Notes: generated from the sequence alone by a model not told the origin. A stretch of DNA of 64,000 nt from Alkalihalobacillus alcalophilus ATCC 27647 = CGMCC 1.3604 (GCF_000292245.2 NZ_ALPT02000003.1:46309-110308), one strand, 5' to 3'. Numbered from the stretch's first letter, positions 26,119 through 35,274 are shown. Numbers and translations: made by a program.

Positions 26119-28485
26119 TTATAAATCGATATTTATTTCTAATGGCTCATTTTCTAATAGGGTCACAATGACATGAGTTTGATCGTCTAAATGAACTAAG
26201 TCGGGATGATTACTAGAAACACTCGTCAGACCTTCTCTTATTCTTATCTCCACTTGCTGATTCTTTTTAGATTGGAGAACCACTTTCATTTTTTTCATTT
26301 CTAGATCCCACTCTAATCTATTTATGTCTACAGCGGTTCGAGTAAGTGCACCTGTTAAACAACCTTTTGTAATCTCTTCTGGAAGAGCTGGTAATAGCTC
26401 AATCCGACCTGGATATGAATAAACAAGCATTTCCAATACTAATGTTGGCACACTACAATTTGCATCAACATTATAAATTTCACGATTTGGGTTATGGGAA
26501 GTAACTAAACTAGAATAAATATAGTCCCCTTCTAAAAGTAGCTTTAAATTTTCCCTCACGACCGCTTTATTTTTTAACCGAGCCGCTACAATGCCACAGT
26601 GCATCACCCCATGAGCAGAATAATTTTCTCTTTCCCTCAATTTGAGAGCTTTTTCTGCTGCCTTAAATAGTTGGGGCGTTAATTCTGGAGTAATCTCATG
26701 ACCTGGCCATACAGGATACAAGTGAGATATATGGCGATGATCATATTGATCATGTAAGTCTTTATGAATCCATTCTTTTAATGCCCCATCTTCATTAATC
26801 ATATAATCTGGAAGTTTCTCAAGTTGTTTTTTCCACTTCCTAATATTTTCATGCTCTATTTGAAGTTCAACACATGTTTGGATTAAGTTTGTCAAAAGCT
26901 CTTTAGCCACAGCGATATCCATCGTTGCATTTATAGAAGCTTGACTTGTTTGCCAGCCTTGCTGAAGTAATTCTTGTGAAATAATTGGCGTATTTTCTGG
27001 CGAATAAGAGGGGATAAATAGGCTTTTTCCATTTTCATCTTCTTCCGTTAAAAAATCTTCATAAAACAGAGCAATTTCTTTCATTAAAGGCAGTGCTCTT
27101 TGAACAAAGAACTCTTTATCATCGCTTATTTGAAACCATTCAAAAAAGGGCATAACTAACCATTGTGCCCCCGCCGTCCAAAAACCTAATGGCCAATCAA
27201 CATTAAAATGGGTATGAATATTATGATTGCCATCTGTTTTAGAACCTGCTAAAAAACCTCTACAGCCATATAGGACTTGCGCATTTATTTTCCAATCTGG
27301 AGAAATTTTTTCAATAAGATGAAAATAACCTTCCAATGCTTCTCGCATATTTCCAATCCCACCACTTGAAACCGCTAAATTGACATTGGCATCTGTTGTA
27401 AAATCCCCACTCCAAGGCGGACGCCAACCTCCTGTCCATAATCCAACTAAATTAGGAGGATAATCACCTGAGGAACAAATGAATACGTACCGTCCCATAT
27501 CAAACATCTTTTGTAAAAGGCGCTGGTCCAGCTCTTGGCTCTGATTGAAAAGCAATGACTCGGTCGTCACATCACCTTCATCTGGAGGACCAATAGACAA
27601 ACTCATTCGATTAAACATCTCTCTATGAAGCTGTTCATGTTTTTTTAATAAGTCAATATATTCGGTTTCTGCTAATGTCAAAAGTTTTGATTTGAGCTTA
27701 TTTAACTGTTCTGTTTCTTCCTTTTGATGATCACTCAGCGGAATAATTTCAGTAAATACGATAATCTCATTCGCCTCTTCAATGATAAAACGCTCATTCT
27801 CTGAACTAATATTTCCTTTTTCCCCTTTTAACAAAATATACGAACTTCCCACATACCCTTTTTGGGAGACGGTATATTTACAAGCAAAGGATAGATGGGC
27901 TCCGTCGGTCATCACTTTATACGTTCCACTGCCCTCATGAATTAAATCATCGAGCAAAAGCTCACCATTTAACTTCCCATCCCCGATTGCCTTCATCTGA
28001 AGAATGGTCACATCATCCGCTCGTGAAATAAATAAGTTTCGTTCGTAGCCCCCTCGTTCATCTTCCCAGCTTACTTTCACCTCTCCAGTTTCAAAATCAA
28101 CTGAGCGACGATAGTTTTCAATAACTCCTTGCTCGGATTGATTCCATTTTAGTGCATATGCGGGATGATAGGCATCCGTCCAAAGGAGAGAATGACCAGA
28201 TTTATCCGCAAATAAGGCCGCTGCATCTCTAAATTTTCCTTTTTTCATCCTTTCCCTAATTTCACCTAGGTATGGGGCTATATGATTATTTTGAACAACA
28301 TCTTCATGAAATGGCTCATATAACTTCTCATGATTAAGGATAATCGTTTCATTTAATGGTTGACCATATATTAAAGCACCCATTTTGCCATTCCCTGTTA
28401 CTAATGCCTCCTCCCACCGTTCTGCCGCTCTTTCACTTACCAATCCTCTCGCCGGAATTTCAGTGTTCACTTCTTTTTTAATCAC
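26119..28485 (-). CDS. GH95 alpha-L-fucosidase-type glycosidase
   Basis: 788 residues, no signal peptide. N-terminal beta-sandwich: AAERWEEALVTGNGKMGALI and LNHEKLYEP. Helical barrel: TDANVNLAVSSGGIGNM, GNHNIHTHFNVDWPLGFWTA and FIPSYSPENTP, which carries the likely acid Glu. Near the end, REIYNVDANCSVPTLVLEML corresponds to the QIDGNFGG region of typical GH95 enzymes and differs from it noticeably. IELLPALPEE is the usual closing motif. GH95 enzymes remove alpha-1,2-L-fucose (some prefer L-galactose), the terminal sugar of fucosylated xyloglucan side chains. The divergent motif means specificity needs testing. GTG start after GGAGTTGAGG. Confidence 0.85.
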   Translation of the reverse strand: MIKKEVNTEIPARGLVSERAAERWEEALVTGNGKMGALIYGQPLNETIILNHEKLYEPFHEDVVQNNHIAPYLGEIRERMKKGKFRDAAALFADKSGHSLLWTDAYHPAYALKWNQSEQGVIENYRRSVDFETGEVKVSWEDERGGYERNLFISRADDVTILQMKAIGDGKLNGELLLDDLIHEGSGTYKVMTDGAHLSFACKYTVSQKGYVGSSYILLKGEKGNISSENERFIIEEANEIIVFTEIIPLSDHQKEETEQLNKLKSKLLTLAETEYIDLLKKHEQLHREMFNRMSLSIGPPDEGDVTTESLLFNQSQELDQRLLQKMFDMGRYVFICSSGDYPPNLVGLWTGGWRPPWSGDFTTDANVNLAVSSGGIGNMREALEGYFHLIEKISPDWKINAQVLYGCRGFLAGSKTDGNHNIHTHFNVDWPLGFWTAGAQWLVMPFFEWFQISDDKEFFVQRALPLMKEIALFYEDFLTEEDENGKSLFIPSYSPENTPIISQELLQQGWQTSQASINATMDIAVAKELLTNLIQTCVELQIEHENIRKWKKQLEKLPDYMINEDGALKEWIHKDLHDQYDHRHISHLYPVWPGHEITPELTPQLFKAAEKALKLRERENYSAHGVMHCGIVAARLKNKAVVRENLKLLLEGDYIYSSLVTSHNPNREIYNVDANCSVPTLVLEMLVYSYPGRIELLPALPEEITKGCLTGALTRTAVDINRLEWDLEMKKMKVVLQSKKNQQVEIRIREGLTSVSSNHPDLVHLDDQTHVIVTLLENEPLEINIDL

Positions 28486-28566
28486 GTTACCTCAACTCCT
28501 TTGTTCGAGCAAATTGTAAATTTTAATATCCGGCTGTTTTAAATAGAAATTTGAAGTGCCTAAGAT

Positions 28567-30600
28567 TCATTTGTTTATTTTTTCTAATAACATGACTCCT
28601 TGTTCTCTTAACTGTACCGTTCCTGATATCTCACTTCCCGTTAAAAGGTCAACGAACTCTTCCTTCACCTCGAATGAAGTCTCAATGTCATTATGATTTA
28701 AAACAAATAAAACGGCTCTTCCTTCTTTACTTCTCTCAGTTACTTCAACCCCACTCGGTGTAACTAGAAGGGAAGTTATCTCTTTTTCTTGACACAAGTT
28801 TTCAATAAGACCATTTATAAAAGCCTGCTCCCCACTTGAACCAACATAAATCGCTTTTCCATTCCCATAATTATTGGCCGTAACGACCGGTAAACCTTGA
28901 TAAAACTCTGAGCCATATTCTGCTATTATATCGGCACCTTCTGTATGAATAATGTCAAAGAGAAGATTACAATCAAACTGACCTTCTAGCCTTCCCCACT
29001 TTTCCTTCATGACGATTTGATTAAAATGACTCGGATCAAGAGCATCAATTTCTTCAACCCAAATCCCTAACAACTTTCGAAGCTTCCCTGGATAGCCTCC
29101 TAACGTAACTAGGTCATGTTCATCGACAATTCCACTAAAAAAGGTGGTAATAAACGTTCCTCCTTTTTCAACAAATGATTCTAATTTTTGGTGATAATCT
29201 TTTTTTACCATATATAAAACAGGAGCTATAACAAGGTCATATTTACTAAGGTCATCCTCTGTGCTAACTATATCAACTGGAATGTTTAACTCATACAGTG
29301 CGGCATAATATTTATGTACCTCTTTAACATAATCTAACGACCCAGAAGGTCCACTCGATAACTCAATCGCCCAACGATTTTCCCAGTCATAAACAATCGC
29401 TACCTTTGCCTCGGTCCTCGAATCGATAAAAACATCTGATAACTGCTGTAACTCTTTTCCTAAGTCAGCTGTTTCCCTAAAAACCCTCGTGTGCTCATGT
29501 CCAACATGTTCAATCACAGCACCATGGAATTTTTCACAAGCACCGATAGAACGTCTTAATTGAAAAAACATGATCGTATCTGCCCCATGAGCCATCGCTT
29601 GATAACTCCATAACCTCATCACCCCTGGACGCTTTAAGGCATTATACGGTTGCCAATTTTGTTGGCTCGGCGTTTGTTCCATTAACATAAATGGTTGACC
29701 ATCTTTCAATCCACGCATCAAATCATGGGTCATCGCTGTCAGACTGACCGGTGTATCAATCCCTGGATAACTATCCCATGAAATGACATCCATTTCTTTT
29801 CCCCACTTAAAATAATCCAACTCTGGATAGGTCCCCATTAAATTGGTCGTAACCGGAATATCAGGTGTATGTTTTTTTAAAGCGTTATGTTCCAATTTAT
29901 AACACTCTAATAAACTTTCAGATTGAAAAATTCGATAGTCTAATGAAATCCCTTGAAAAGCACTCACATTCCCTTCGCCTTCTTCACTTAAAGCATTTGG
30001 AACGACAATTTCGTCCCATTCATAAAAGGTATGTCCCCAAAATCTCGTATTCCATGTTTGGTTTAGCTTCTCTAAACTCCCATATTTTTTCTGTAACCAT
30101 CGCTGAAAACCATTCGTACAATTTTCACAATAACAGTAACCCCCATATTCATTTGAAACATGCCAAATTAAAACAGCTGGATGCTCTTTATATCTTTCGC
30201 CTAATTTATCGGCCATTTTTTCTGAATACTCTCGATAAGTAGGACTGTTCGGACAAGAGTTATGTCTACCTCCAAATGTTCTTTTTCTTCCATAAAAATC
30301 AACTCGTCGTACGTCAGGGTACTTCTTAGCCATCCAAGCGGGATGAGCAGCAGTACTCGTAGCTAAACATGTATAAATCCCTTGTTCATAAAGTCTATTA
30401 ATATGAGCATCTAAATTTGTAAAACGATAAATGTCTTCATTAGGCTGATTAAGCGCCCAAGAAAACACATTCAGAGTCACTATATCAATCCCTGCTTTTT
30501 TAAACATTCGAATATCTTCTTCCCATACAGCAGGGTCATCCCACTGTTCAGGATTATAATCACCACCATACCAAACCTTCGGGAGTTTACGACTTATCAT
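28567..30600 (-). CDS. GH42 beta-galactosidase
   Basis: 677 residues, the usual GH42 length, cytoplasmic. GGDYNPEQWD opens the barrel. The acid/base is Glu 151 in IWHVSNEYGG and the nucleophile Glu 308 in PFMLMEQTPSQQNW. HNSCPNSP and CYCENC supply the Cys residues of the GH42 zinc site. A trimerisation domain and a small beta domain follow (DYDLVIAPVLYMV-like and LVTPSGVEVTER). In this locus it would remove beta-galactose from xyloglucan side chains once fucose has been taken off. GGAGG precedes the ATG. It lies between the GH5 and GH95 genes. Confidence 0.94.
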   Translation of the reverse strand: MISRKLPKVWYGGDYNPEQWDDPAVWEEDIRMFKKAGIDIVTLNVFSWALNQPNEDIYRFTNLDAHINRLYEQGIYTCLATSTAAHPAWMAKKYPDVRRVDFYGRKRTFGGRHNSCPNSPTYREYSEKMADKLGERYKEHPAVLIWHVSNEYGGYCYCENCTNGFQRWLQKKYGSLEKLNQTWNTRFWGHTFYEWDEIVVPNALSEEGEGNVSAFQGISLDYRIFQSESLLECYKLEHNALKKHTPDIPVTTNLMGTYPELDYFKWGKEMDVISWDSYPGIDTPVSLTAMTHDLMRGLKDGQPFMLMEQTPSQQNWQPYNALKRPGVMRLWSYQAMAHGADTIMFFQLRRSIGACEKFHGAVIEHVGHEHTRVFRETADLGKELQQLSDVFIDSRTEAKVAIVYDWENRWAIELSSGPSGSLDYVKEVHKYYAALYELNIPVDIVSTEDDLSKYDLVIAPVLYMVKKDYHQKLESFVEKGGTFITTFFSGIVDEHDLVTLGGYPGKLRKLLGIWVEEIDALDPSHFNQIVMKEKWGRLEGQFDCNLLFDIIHTEGADIIAEYGSEFYQGLPVVTANNYGNGKAIYVGSSGEQAFINGLIENLCQEKEITSLLVTPSGVEVTERSKEGRAVLFVLNHNDIETSFEVKEEFVDLLTGSEISGTVQLREQGVMLLEKINK

Positions 30601-30651
30601 TTATTTAACCTCCAATGTTAATGTCCTACTTTTAATTAGATAGAGATAGTT

Positions 30652-30679
30652 GGCTTCCAAGTCTCATAACCTTGGAAGC
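30652..30679 (-). other. Intercistronic hairpin between GH5 and GH42 genes
   Basis: GGCTTCCAAG and CTTGGAAGC form a 9-bp stem just after the GH5 stop. No U-tract follows on the minus strand, so it is more likely an mRNA-stabilising structure than a terminator. Confidence 0.6.
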
Positions 30680-30688
30680 TCCTTTTCC

Positions 30689-32965
30689 CTACATTTCAAA
30701 CGATTGTCTCCTTTTTAAGTAAACAGTAAGTGCGGCTCCTAACAAAAACAATAGTCCTCCAAGCAGAAGGTAATTAAATACATTCGTAGCCGTATTTGGC
30801 AGAATGTCCCCACCCTTTTTGTCTACTGCTCCTCCTCCACTAGAACCTTCATCTTCATTGTTAATAGTTGAGGCAAGTTCTTCTTCTTTTTCCTTCTCTT
30901 TCTGCCATTCCTCGATGATTGTTTTTAACTTATTTAGTTCACTTTCGATTTCTTGAATACGTTTTAAAGCTAAAGCAAATTCCAAACTGTTCAGCTCTTC
31001 CTCCAGAAATCTTTCAAACTCCTTCAGTTTACTTTTTATTTCAGAGATTTCAGCTGTCACATCTAAACTTTCGATTTGACTGAGTAGATAACTAATTTGT
31101 TCTTGCAATTCATTTACTTTCTGTTGTAATTCTTTGATTTGCTCCTCTTTTTTATCTTCTTCAACTGAATCATTTTCTTCCTCTAAATCATCTGGTAATG
31201 GATTTTCTTCTTCAGGTTCTGTTGGCGTCTCTTCATCCTCTGGAACAAAAACACCGACAATCTCATCACCCTTTTTTGTAAGTTGATAACTTAAGGACTC
31301 TCCACTCCAAAAATAGAAGGTAAGATTTACGTCCCCATCATTTAATTCATCGAAAAAACGACCATAAGGAAAACTGATTTCATCCTTTTCATAATCTGGT
31401 GAAAAAGCATAGCCAAATTCTTTAAACGTCGTCCAATTATGTGGTCCAGCTGCACTTCCATCTGGATAAATCGCTTCCATTGTTTGTAGGGCATCACCAT
31501 TAAATTGAGCAGGAATGACATAATCACTTGTGTTACCTTCTGAATTCTCCAAAACAGGAATATCATACGTAATGACCTTAAAATACCAATCAGCCCCTTG
31601 ATTAAACGTCGCTGTTAAGACAGCATTCTCACCTAATGAGTCAGCTGACGTTAGCTCTTCTAACAAATTGGCTTTTACGATTAACTGTTGACCATTTAAT
31701 ACATAATCTTCTCCTTCTATCAATGGTTGCCCTTCCAAAAGTAAAGACACAAATTCATTTCCATTCAGATTAAGTTCCAGGCTTCTATCCTCTATGTCCT
31801 CTCCCGATTGTAAATAAATAAAATTTGCTTCGGCTGTGGCAGAACGAGTTTCCCAACTAGCCCTCATCATGTCATAGAGCTCTTGATCGGCCCATTCAAA
31901 CGTCGTACGTCCAAAGTGTTGACCGTTGTCCCAAAGCATATGGGTTATTTCTTTCTCTTGTGCATAATGAATCATAAATTCAAAAAACTTCAATTTTTCT
32001 CCTTGCTGAACGACTCCTGTATGTGTATCAAACCCTAATAAACCATATTCTCCTAATACAACTGGAATACCATTGGCTGTAAATCTATCTGCTACCCGAT
32101 CAAATGTCTCCATAATATGATTTTTTGCTTCATTATCAAAATGAGTATGGCCGGCCACATTCACACTAAATGGCCAAAATCCATAAAAGTGAACGGTAGA
32201 AATTAAATAGGGATCATCTAGTTCGATAATCGTTTCATATAAATGCTCTAATTCCTCTATATGATCTGGACTCGAATCTAAGGTCGGTAAAACCAATGGG
32301 CGTATATCATTATGACCACCCGATTCTCGAACAATGTCATAAAATGAAGTGTTTAGATCATATAGAAAGCCTCTTTTTTCTTCCTCTGTCCCCCAAAACC
32401 TTGGTTCGTTAATACTCTCAAACATCAGTTCTAGCGGATAATCTTTAAAATGAGCAGATAATTGCTGCCAAATCTCTTGAAAACGAGCGAAGGACTCATC
32501 ATATTCTTCATACATACCAGACTCTAACCAAATCCAAGAGTCATGATGTACATTAATCATGACATATAAACCTTCCTCTAAAGACCAGTCAACTGCTTGT
32601 GTAACTCTATTAAGAAAATCCTCCTTAATTGTATAATCATGCCCTTCAGCCATACGCTGATCAAACGTTAGAGGAATTCGAATACTTTTAAATCCTTGAG
32701 CGGCAATCTCTTTGATTAATTCCTTTGATACAAATGGATTTCCCCATGCTGTTTCATCCTTACCAACTGCATCAAATGTATTTCCTAAATTCCATCCTGG
32801 TTGCATCTCTTGTACATATTGTTGAATATCCATCTCTTGTTTGTCTTCATTGAATGCAAAACTTGTTTCCACCAAAAACATACTTACGACAAGTACCGAT
32901 GCTAATATGATCATGCTAGTCTTCCAAAGGAGTCTTTTCCTACTAATCTTTTCCATTACATTCAT
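30689..32965 (-). CDS. Wall-anchored GH5 endoglucanase/xyloglucanase with X2, CBM46, coiled-coil stalk and LPXTA signal
   Basis: 758 residues. Signal peptide (about 1-37); GH5 catalytic domain (about 50-375) with QPGWNLGNTFDA, acid/base Glu 187 in FESINEPRFW and nucleophile Glu 306 in VVLGEYG. Next comes an Ig-like X2 module (LELNLNGNEFVSLLLEG), then a CBM46 domain (AGPHNWTTFKEFGYAF, ISFPYGRFFDEL), then about 100 residues of heptad-rich coiled coil, and LPNTAT (about 722) with a hydrophobic helix and KRR tail. GH5_4-X2-CBM46 is the layout of B. halodurans Cel5B, active on beta-glucan and xyloglucan. The stalk and sorting signal indicate display on the wall. First gene of the locus; a cre-like site lies upstream. 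Confidence 0.92.
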   Translation of the reverse strand: MNVMEKISRKRLLWKTSMIILASVLVVSMFLVETSFAFNEDKQEMDIQQYVQEMQPGWNLGNTFDAVGKDETAWGNPFVSKELIKEIAAQGFKSIRIPLTFDQRMAEGHDYTIKEDFLNRVTQAVDWSLEEGLYVMINVHHDSWIWLESGMYEEYDESFARFQEIWQQLSAHFKDYPLELMFESINEPRFWGTEEEKRGFLYDLNTSFYDIVRESGGHNDIRPLVLPTLDSSPDHIEELEHLYETIIELDDPYLISTVHFYGFWPFSVNVAGHTHFDNEAKNHIMETFDRVADRFTANGIPVVLGEYGLLGFDTHTGVVQQGEKLKFFEFMIHYAQEKEITHMLWDNGQHFGRTTFEWADQELYDMMRASWETRSATAEANFIYLQSGEDIEDRSLELNLNGNEFVSLLLEGQPLIEGEDYVLNGQQLIVKANLLEELTSADSLGENAVLTATFNQGADWYFKVITYDIPVLENSEGNTSDYVIPAQFNGDALQTMEAIYPDGSAAGPHNWTTFKEFGYAFSPDYEKDEISFPYGRFFDELNDGDVNLTFYFWSGESLSYQLTKKGDEIVGVFVPEDEETPTEPEEENPLPDDLEEENDSVEEDKKEEQIKELQQKVNELQEQISYLLSQIESLDVTAEISEIKSKLKEFERFLEEELNSLEFALALKRIQEIESELNKLKTIIEEWQKEKEKEEELASTINNEDEGSSGGGAVDKKGGDILPNTATNVFNYLLLGGLLFLLGAALTVYLKRRQSFEM

Positions 32966-33078
32966 TCTCCAAATATCCTCCTTTTACTATTAACTATCAC
33001 ACTGACAAAACAAAAAGAGTGATAACAAAATTCTTTCTACCATCTAAAGTAGCTAAAGCCTCCTTTTACAGCACTGAA

Positions 33079-33092
33079 TTAAAACGCTTTCA
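33079..33092 (-). promoter_or_regulatory. cre site before the GH5 gene
   Basis: TTAAAACGCTTTCA matches 13 of 14 positions of the CcpA palindrome, about 115 bases upstream of the GH5 start and so near the expected promoter. Confidence 0.7.
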
Positions 33093-33186
33093 TATTAAAA
33101 ATAACATAGGCAAAATAACCAAAAAACCGGATTAATTAGAGGCAAAACTATATAAAAAATAGTGATAAACCTCAAATAGAAAAAAA

Positions 33187-33221
33187 CACCTCCAATTGTT
33201 GTCCTAACAATTGGAGGTGTC
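33187..33221 (-). terminator. Strong terminator after the TVP38-type gene
   Basis: ACACCTCCAATTGTT and AACAATTGGAGGTGT form a perfect 15-bp stem with a 5-base loop. TTTTTTTC follows on the minus strand. Confidence 0.93.
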
Positions 33222-33272
33222 ATTCATCCGTATATTAATTAAATTCATTTCTTCTCTACTAAAAAAGAGCCC

Positions 33273-33932
33273 CTATAATTTAGGAAGCTCTTCTGTTTTC
33301 ACTGCTGCTTTTTGCCAAAGACGATAGCAACTATATACGATCGCTAAGAAAACGGCATAGGCTCCAGCTATTAATAAAATTTGACTGGGATTATGAACAA
33401 AGGAATTTCCAACCGTTGCAAACAAGATCATCGCCGGAACTTTCCCTAAGGATGAAGCAATCGCATAGGATAGAAACCGTACTCTGCTTAGGGCAGAGTA
33501 GATATTGACGATAATGGATGGAATGACTGGGATTAATCGTGTCATAAAAATCGTCATAAAAGCATTTTGTTCAAAAAGCCTCGTCACTTTTGCTAATGAA
33601 CGATACCGATTCAAAAGCTGAATTCCCCAATCCTGATATCCATATCGGACAAAAACAAACATTATAATAGAAGCAAGTGAAGAACCAATCCACGTGACCG
33701 CGCTTCCTAAAACTCCACCATAAGCTGCTCCTAATAACGCTCCGATGATCGGATACGGAATAATTGGAAATAGGGCAAACAATGTAGCCAACACCATCGT
33801 TAACAAGACAAATTGCGTTCCACCCTCTTGTAACCAAACAAGCAGCCCTTCTCCATATACAAAAATAGATAAAGCCACTAATAAATATATAAATATAATG
33901 ATTATTTTACGGTTCATAAAAGAATCTCCCAT
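33273..33932 (-). CDS. TVP38/TMEM64 (SNARE-associated/DedA-like) membrane protein
   Basis: About 219 residues with five or six membrane helices. The core has FPIIPYPIIGALLGAAYGGV and, later, FMTIFMTRLIPVIPSIIVNI followed by GKVPAMILFATVGNS, the paired re-entrant F(x)xRLxPxxP pattern of the VTT domain. Family members are implicated in lipid handling at membranes; the precise role of the bacterial TVP38 type is not settled. Two starts fit: ATG 33932 after GGGAG, and ATG 33917, which also has GGGAG; I list the longer. A single gene with its own terminator. Confidence 0.88.
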   Translation of the reverse strand: MGDSFMNRKIIIIFIYLLVALSIFVYGEGLLVWLQEGGTQFVLLTMVLATLFALFPIIPYPIIGALLGAAYGGVLGSAVTWIGSSLASIIMFVFVRYGYQDWGIQLLNRYRSLAKVTRLFEQNAFMTIFMTRLIPVIPSIIVNIYSALSRVRFLSYAIASSLGKVPAMILFATVGNSFVHNPSQILLIAGAYAVFLAIVYSCYRLWQKAAVKTEELPKL

Positions 33933-34167
33933 CTTCAAACTCCCTTTATTTTCTCACAAAACGAAGGAGAGTAAAGAGAAATGAATAAATATTCGATTCA
34001 TTTTCAGAATTCGATAGGGGCACTTGTCGAACTACCTCTTTTTTTGCGGGTGGAGAGGGGCAGGAGTGGATTTTGGAAGTCATTGAAGCCAAAGCGAGAG
34101 AATTGGGAGGGGCAAAGAGAATCATAGAGCCGCAATGAAGCCAAAAGCCAGCGAATCAGAGCCGTGA

Positions 34168-34202
34168 AATTTCGACAAGATCAACTGTCACCTGTCGAAT
34201 TT
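34168..34202 (-). repeat. Copy of the dispersed CGACAGGTG palindrome
   Basis: AAATTTCGACAAG and the CACCTGTCGAATTT arm pair around a short loop at the 3' end of the 47-residue gene, where it may serve as a terminator. The left half is degenerate. The preceding 34000-34165 stretch has no gene; it contains a GGCACTTGTC half-copy also seen near 1165 and two GAAGCCAAA repeats. Confidence 0.6.
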
Positions 34203-34344
34203 ACTTCCTATTTAATTCAGCTTTTAACTTCTCTTTCATTCGCTCTACTTTGTTCACTTTTTTAAAGGTCAGGAATGAAATTAAAGTAACGATGATAAGC
34301 GTCCATTCTTTTTCTTCACGATTTTGTTCCAAGATTTTTTCCAT
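34201..34344 (-). CDS. Small 47-residue membrane protein next to the CRISPR array
   Basis: MEKILEQNREEKEWTL begins a charged N-terminus, one hydrophobic segment (TLIIVTLISFLTF) follows, and the C-terminus is basic (KKVNKVERMKEKLKAELNRK). The ATG has an excellent GGAGGTGAG ribosome site 7 bases away, which is the main reason to call it. The ribosome site abuts the degenerate distal end of the CRISPR array, so read-through from the array could transcribe this gene. I do not recognise a family. It could be a one-helix membrane or phage-related peptide; function unknown. Confidence 0.65.
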   Translation of the reverse strand: MEKILEQNREEKEWTLIIVTLISFLTFKKVNKVERMKEKLKAELNRK

Positions 34345-34380
34345 AAGTTACTCACCTCCTATATATAATGCGACAGAAGT

Positions 34381-35009
34381 TTCATAGGCAAGCACGCCAT
34401 ATAAAGTGCGACTGTAGCTAATAAACGACTAGACGACTTCTTAAATATTTCAATCCACGCACCCATATAGAGTGCGACGTTAATATTAAATCGATAAGGA
34501 GGTTTTTTAATGATTTCAATCCACGCACCCATATAGAGTGCGACTATTTTCAGTACTAGCACTCCTAATGGTGATTGTATTTCAATCCACGCACCCATAT
34601 AGAGTGCGACCTAAAGTCACCATTAGTTATTAAATTTTGTATCGGTATTTCAATCCACGCACCCATATAGAGTGCGACTATGATGCGATAGGCAAGGCTG
34701 ACGCGGTGATTATTTCAATCCACGCACCCATATAGAGTGCGACCGTAAATGTGGCTGAAATCATACTCAACATTAGAATTTCAATCCACGCACCCATATA
34801 GAGTGCGACGACGAAACGATTGACGTTATTGACCTTAAATATGGATTTCAATCCACGCACCCATATAGAGTGCGACAAATTGAAAAAAACGAGAAGAATA
34901 AAACCGTTAAATTTCAATCCACGCACCCATATAGAGTGCGACTTGCTTGCTTGTCTCGTTTGATTGATTGTTTTGTAATTTCAATCCACGCACCCATATA
35001 GAGTGCGAC
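34381..35009 (-). CRISPR. Type I-C-like CRISPR array, nine 32-bp repeats plus one degenerate
   Basis: Nine identical 32-bp repeats start at 34447, 34513, 34579, 34647, 34712, 34778, 34845, 34911 and 34978. A decayed repeat occupies about 34381-34412. The nine spacers are 33-36 bp. On the minus strand the repeat starts GTCGCACTCTATATGGGTGC and ends GTGGATTGAAAT, the type I-C repeat family known from B. halodurans. Decay at the left end and an AT-rich leader on the right both indicate transcription on the minus strand with new spacers added at the right. No cas gene occurs in the window. Frames reading GAWIEI repeats here are translation artefacts of the repeat. Confidence 0.97.
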
Positions 35010-35190
35010 TACGATTTTTGACTAAATAACGCTCAAAACCACTCAAATATATAAAAAACTTTCTCTTATTACTACAATACAGCAATTCCCCACTCGATTA
35101 CGCACATATTTTCACATAATACTGTCTTTTTTCAGTGCGAATCTACTAGGTATTTTATGTTTGCTATAGGTTCGCACCGCTGTCAAAAAT
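35010..35190 (-). promoter_or_regulatory. CRISPR leader
   Basis: An AT-rich stretch directly before the first repeat. It contains the inverted pair AGTGCGAA (35134-35141) and TTCGCACC (35171-35178), which echo the repeat sequence and recall leader elements of type I-C arrays. It probably holds the array promoter and the spacer-integration signals; no separate gene is visible up to 35274. Confidence 0.7.
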
Positions 35191-35274
35191 AAAAGACTCT
35201 TTAAGTTACACAGAGAACAGACTATAATTATAAAAATATTAGTGACCCTGTACCTGAAGCCCATTAACTTGTCA

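Noticed and set aside
34359..34926. Minus-strand frames of about 80 residues containing repeated GAWIEI
   Set aside because: They are read through the CRISPR repeats and spacers; the repeated peptide is the translated repeat and there is no ribosome site.
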